From Verrucomicrobiota bacterium (GTDB taxonomy: Bacteria > Verrucomicrobiota > Verrucomicrobiia > Limisphaerales > JAFGQR01), in assembly GCA_016935555.1 (NCBI GenBank), contig JAFGQR010000163.1:21963-85962 (forward strand): a stretch of DNA of 64,000 nt. Direction: 5' to 3'. Below, piece by piece: positions 62,509 through 64,000 of this stretch. Position 1 is the stretch's first letter. Each line of letters opens with the position of its first letter. The notes below the pieces were generated by a model. It searched no databases, was not told the DNA's origin, and saw nothing but the letters and a program-made list of their open reading frames with translations. Made by a program: the position numbers and the translations under genes.

Positions 62509-63756
62509 ATGCAACGACGACGGTTCAAGCGCTTCTTTCCTTTCGGGTTCGTTGGCCTCCTGATTTGCGGGAGCGCAATTCGAAGTGACGGGGCAACGCG
62601 GTCCGGTCATCCGGTGGCTTTTCCCGACGATCCATCGGTGCTGAATGTCCAGCGGGATTTAAGCGCCGCAGGCGATGGCGTGGCCGATGATACGGTCGCC
62701 CTTCAGAAAGGTCTGGAAGCCAGCTCAAATCGCGGTCGCGGCGGCACCACCAAAATCCTGTTCATTCCCAATGGCACTTACCGCCTCACCAGCAACCTCG
62801 TGGTCCGGGCGGGGGTCGGGCCGTGGGTGTATGGCCAGTCGCGCGACGGTGTCATCATCCGCTTGGACGATGGCGTGCCCACCAACATCACCGCCGTGAT
62901 CCGCACGCACCCGAGCGACACCAAGGCCAGTTCCGCCGATTTCTTCATGCGCAATTTCCGCAATCTCACTCTCGACGCCGGCAACAATCCCACAGTCGAT
63001 GGCATTCACTGGTATGGCAACAACAGCAGCATCCTTCAAAACGTGCGCGTGATCGGCACCGGTCGTGTCGGCATCAATTCCGGCTTTCTCGGTCAGAACG
63101 GGCCGAACCTCATCCAGGATGCGCTGGTGGAAGGCTCGTTTGAAACGGGCATTCGTTGCGCGTGGAGTTGGGGGCAGACGTTGTCGCGGGTGACGGTTCG
63201 CCATGCCCGCCAGGAAGGCGTGTATGTCAACGCCACCGCGGTCGGCATTGAAGATCTGATCGTGGAAGCCACGCCCGTCGCGCTCCACAACGAATACCCG
63301 AACGACTGGACCTGGTGGGGCGGAGTGGTGGCGCTGGTGGGCGCACGATTCACCGGCGGGAATGCGCAGCAACCGGCCGTCACCAACACCAGCGTGCTGT
63401 GGGCGCGGCAATTGAATCCGGAAGGCGACAGCGACGTTGGTCTCGTGCAAAACCATGGCGGCAAGCTGTGGGCGTTGGGCCTCAAGCACGAAGGCCGCGG
63501 GGCGCGCTTCCTTACCGACAAGCATGGACAGACGGAAATCCTGGGCTTGTTTAATTACGCGCCCGACATCGCCAAAGACGACACCCGGCCCGCGTTCGAC
63601 ATCGTCAAGGGTGGATTCAGTGCCGCCGGCGTGCGGGAGATTTCCTTTGGCAACACCTATCCGGTGAAAGTGCGCGAGGTGCGTGGCGACGATGTGCGCA
63701 CCGAAAAAGGGGGTGGCTGGATTGGTTGGTCGCTTTACAGCGGGTGGAGCGAATGA
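62509..63756 (+). CDS. pectate-lyase-superfamily secreted protein
   Basis: 415 aa from the ATG at 62509, where a basic N-terminus and hydrophobic FFPFGFVGLLICGSA form a signal peptide. The start of the mature chain (NVQRDLSAAGDGVADDTVAL) is the Pectate_lyase_3 hallmark; beta-helix rungs follow (FRNLTLDAGNN; LQNVRVIGTG; LIQDALVEGS; LSRVTVRHAR). This family includes pectate lyases, polygalacturonase-like enzymes and phage tail-spike-like proteins. It lies 74 bp after the mannanase gene and probably belongs to the same unit. The substrate is unknown. Confidence 0.83.
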   Translation: MQRRRFKRFFPFGFVGLLICGSAIRSDGATRSGHPVAFPDDPSVLNVQRDLSAAGDGVADDTVALQKGLEASSNRGRGGTTKILFIPNGTYRLTSNLVVRAGVGPWVYGQSRDGVIIRLDDGVPTNITAVIRTHPSDTKASSADFFMRNFRNLTLDAGNNPTVDGIHWYGNNSSILQNVRVIGTGRVGINSGFLGQNGPNLIQDALVEGSFETGIRCAWSWGQTLSRVTVRHARQEGVYVNATAVGIEDLIVEATPVALHNEYPNDWTWWGGVVALVGARFTGGNAQQPAVTNTSVLWARQLNPEGDSDVGLVQNHGGKLWALGLKHEGRGARFLTDKHGQTEILGLFNYAPDIAKDDTRPAFDIVKGGFSAAGVREISFGNTYPVKVREVRGDDVRTEKGGGWIGWSLYSGWSE

Positions 63757-64000
63757 AGCTGATCTACTCGACCAAGCCCGCAAGGACAAATGGGCACAGA
63801 ACTTTTTCATCCATACGGCCGTGCAGCCCGATGGCAGGGTGAACACCTGGAGTCGTTGGGACGAAGGCGGGCGACGCTTTGGTGTTTACAAGAACGGCGA
63901 CGTCGTCGGCAACCAGGATGTCAAAGCCAACAGCCTGGAGATCAAGGACCGAGCCGGATCTATTGACGATCCCTTCCACCGCCCCACTCGGGGCGGTCGA
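63749..64000 (+). pseudogene. coding fragment running off the window end
   Basis: Directly after the pectate-lyase stop, the plus frame at 63758 reads ADLLDQARKDKWAQNFFIHT, AVQPDGRVNTWSRWDEGGRR and FGVYKNGDVVGNQDVKANSL, then reaches the window end. The composition and pattern look like real secreted-protein coding sequence, but there is no start codon or signal peptide in this frame. It is either an internal piece of a disrupted gene or the product of a frameshift; the family was not recognised. Confidence 0.45.

Overview
The window is high-GC bacterial DNA that looks like a Verrucomicrobiota chromosome (Limisphaerales/Pedosphaera-like). This placement rests on composition, giant secreted repeat proteins with a GEVED-type domain, DUF11, cadherin-like repeats and a short 'W...YRL' C-terminal domain, a Tat-exported Gfo/Idh/MocA oxidoreductase, and secreted polysaccharide-cleaving enzymes. 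No phylogenetic computation was possible. I saw no rRNA, tRNA, CRISPR array or intact transposase.

Layout. (1) 1-23.2 kb: two giant co-oriented secreted proteins (at least 3,726 aa, cut by the window start, and 3,953 aa). They are built from DUF11, Ig-like and 25 and 29 cadherin-like repeats of two distinct classes. The second carries a circularly permuted copy of its own C-terminal domain inside one repeat. (2) 23.4-27 kb, minus strand: a REC-PAS-PAS-kinase-REC hybrid histidine kinase, a peroxiredoxin with a good sigma70-type promoter and an adjoining palindrome, and a CDP-alcohol phosphatidyltransferase. (3) 27-35.3 kb: a bacterial alpha-2-macroglobulin lipoprotein with an intact thioester motif, overlapping pbpC by ATGA. 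(4) 35.3-36.07 kb: non-coding stretch with hairpins. (5) 36-41.2 kb: trkA-trkH potassium uptake, then a coupled two-domain alpha/beta-hydrolase that lacks the nucleophile serine in both domains. (6) 41.2-41.5 kb: a 7-bp-periodic repeat element between convergent genes. (7) 41.5-45.7 kb, minus strand: scpA-scpB-pheA-Gfo/Idh/MocA. (8) 45.9-53.7 kb: housekeeping genes on plus (LOG-family hydrolase, principal sigma factor, MFS permease, uvrA with a proline-rich insert).

(9) 53.7-64 kb: a mosaic accessory region. A 151-bp direct repeat encoding a signal peptide bounds about 2.5 kb of broken or orphan genes: an arsM fragment fused to the signal peptide, an unknown ORF, a ybaK N-terminal fragment, a shortened paralogue of a secreted protein, and a 3' fragment of a lost gene. 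Beyond it lie a beta-helix polysaccharide-lyase-like protein, a heparinase II/III-like protein joined to it tail to tail, a full-length SBBP-like secreted protein, a GH26 mannanase-like enzyme with an F5/8-type C domain, a pectate-lyase-superfamily protein, and an open fragment at the window end. This part looks like a degrading and rearranging polysaccharide-degradation locus without a SusC/D pair.

The most unusual items are the permuted domain, the heptad-repeat element, the double nucleophile-less hydrolase, and the signal-peptide/ArsM chimera with its repeat-bounded gene graveyard. No single coherent new defence or biosynthetic system was evident.
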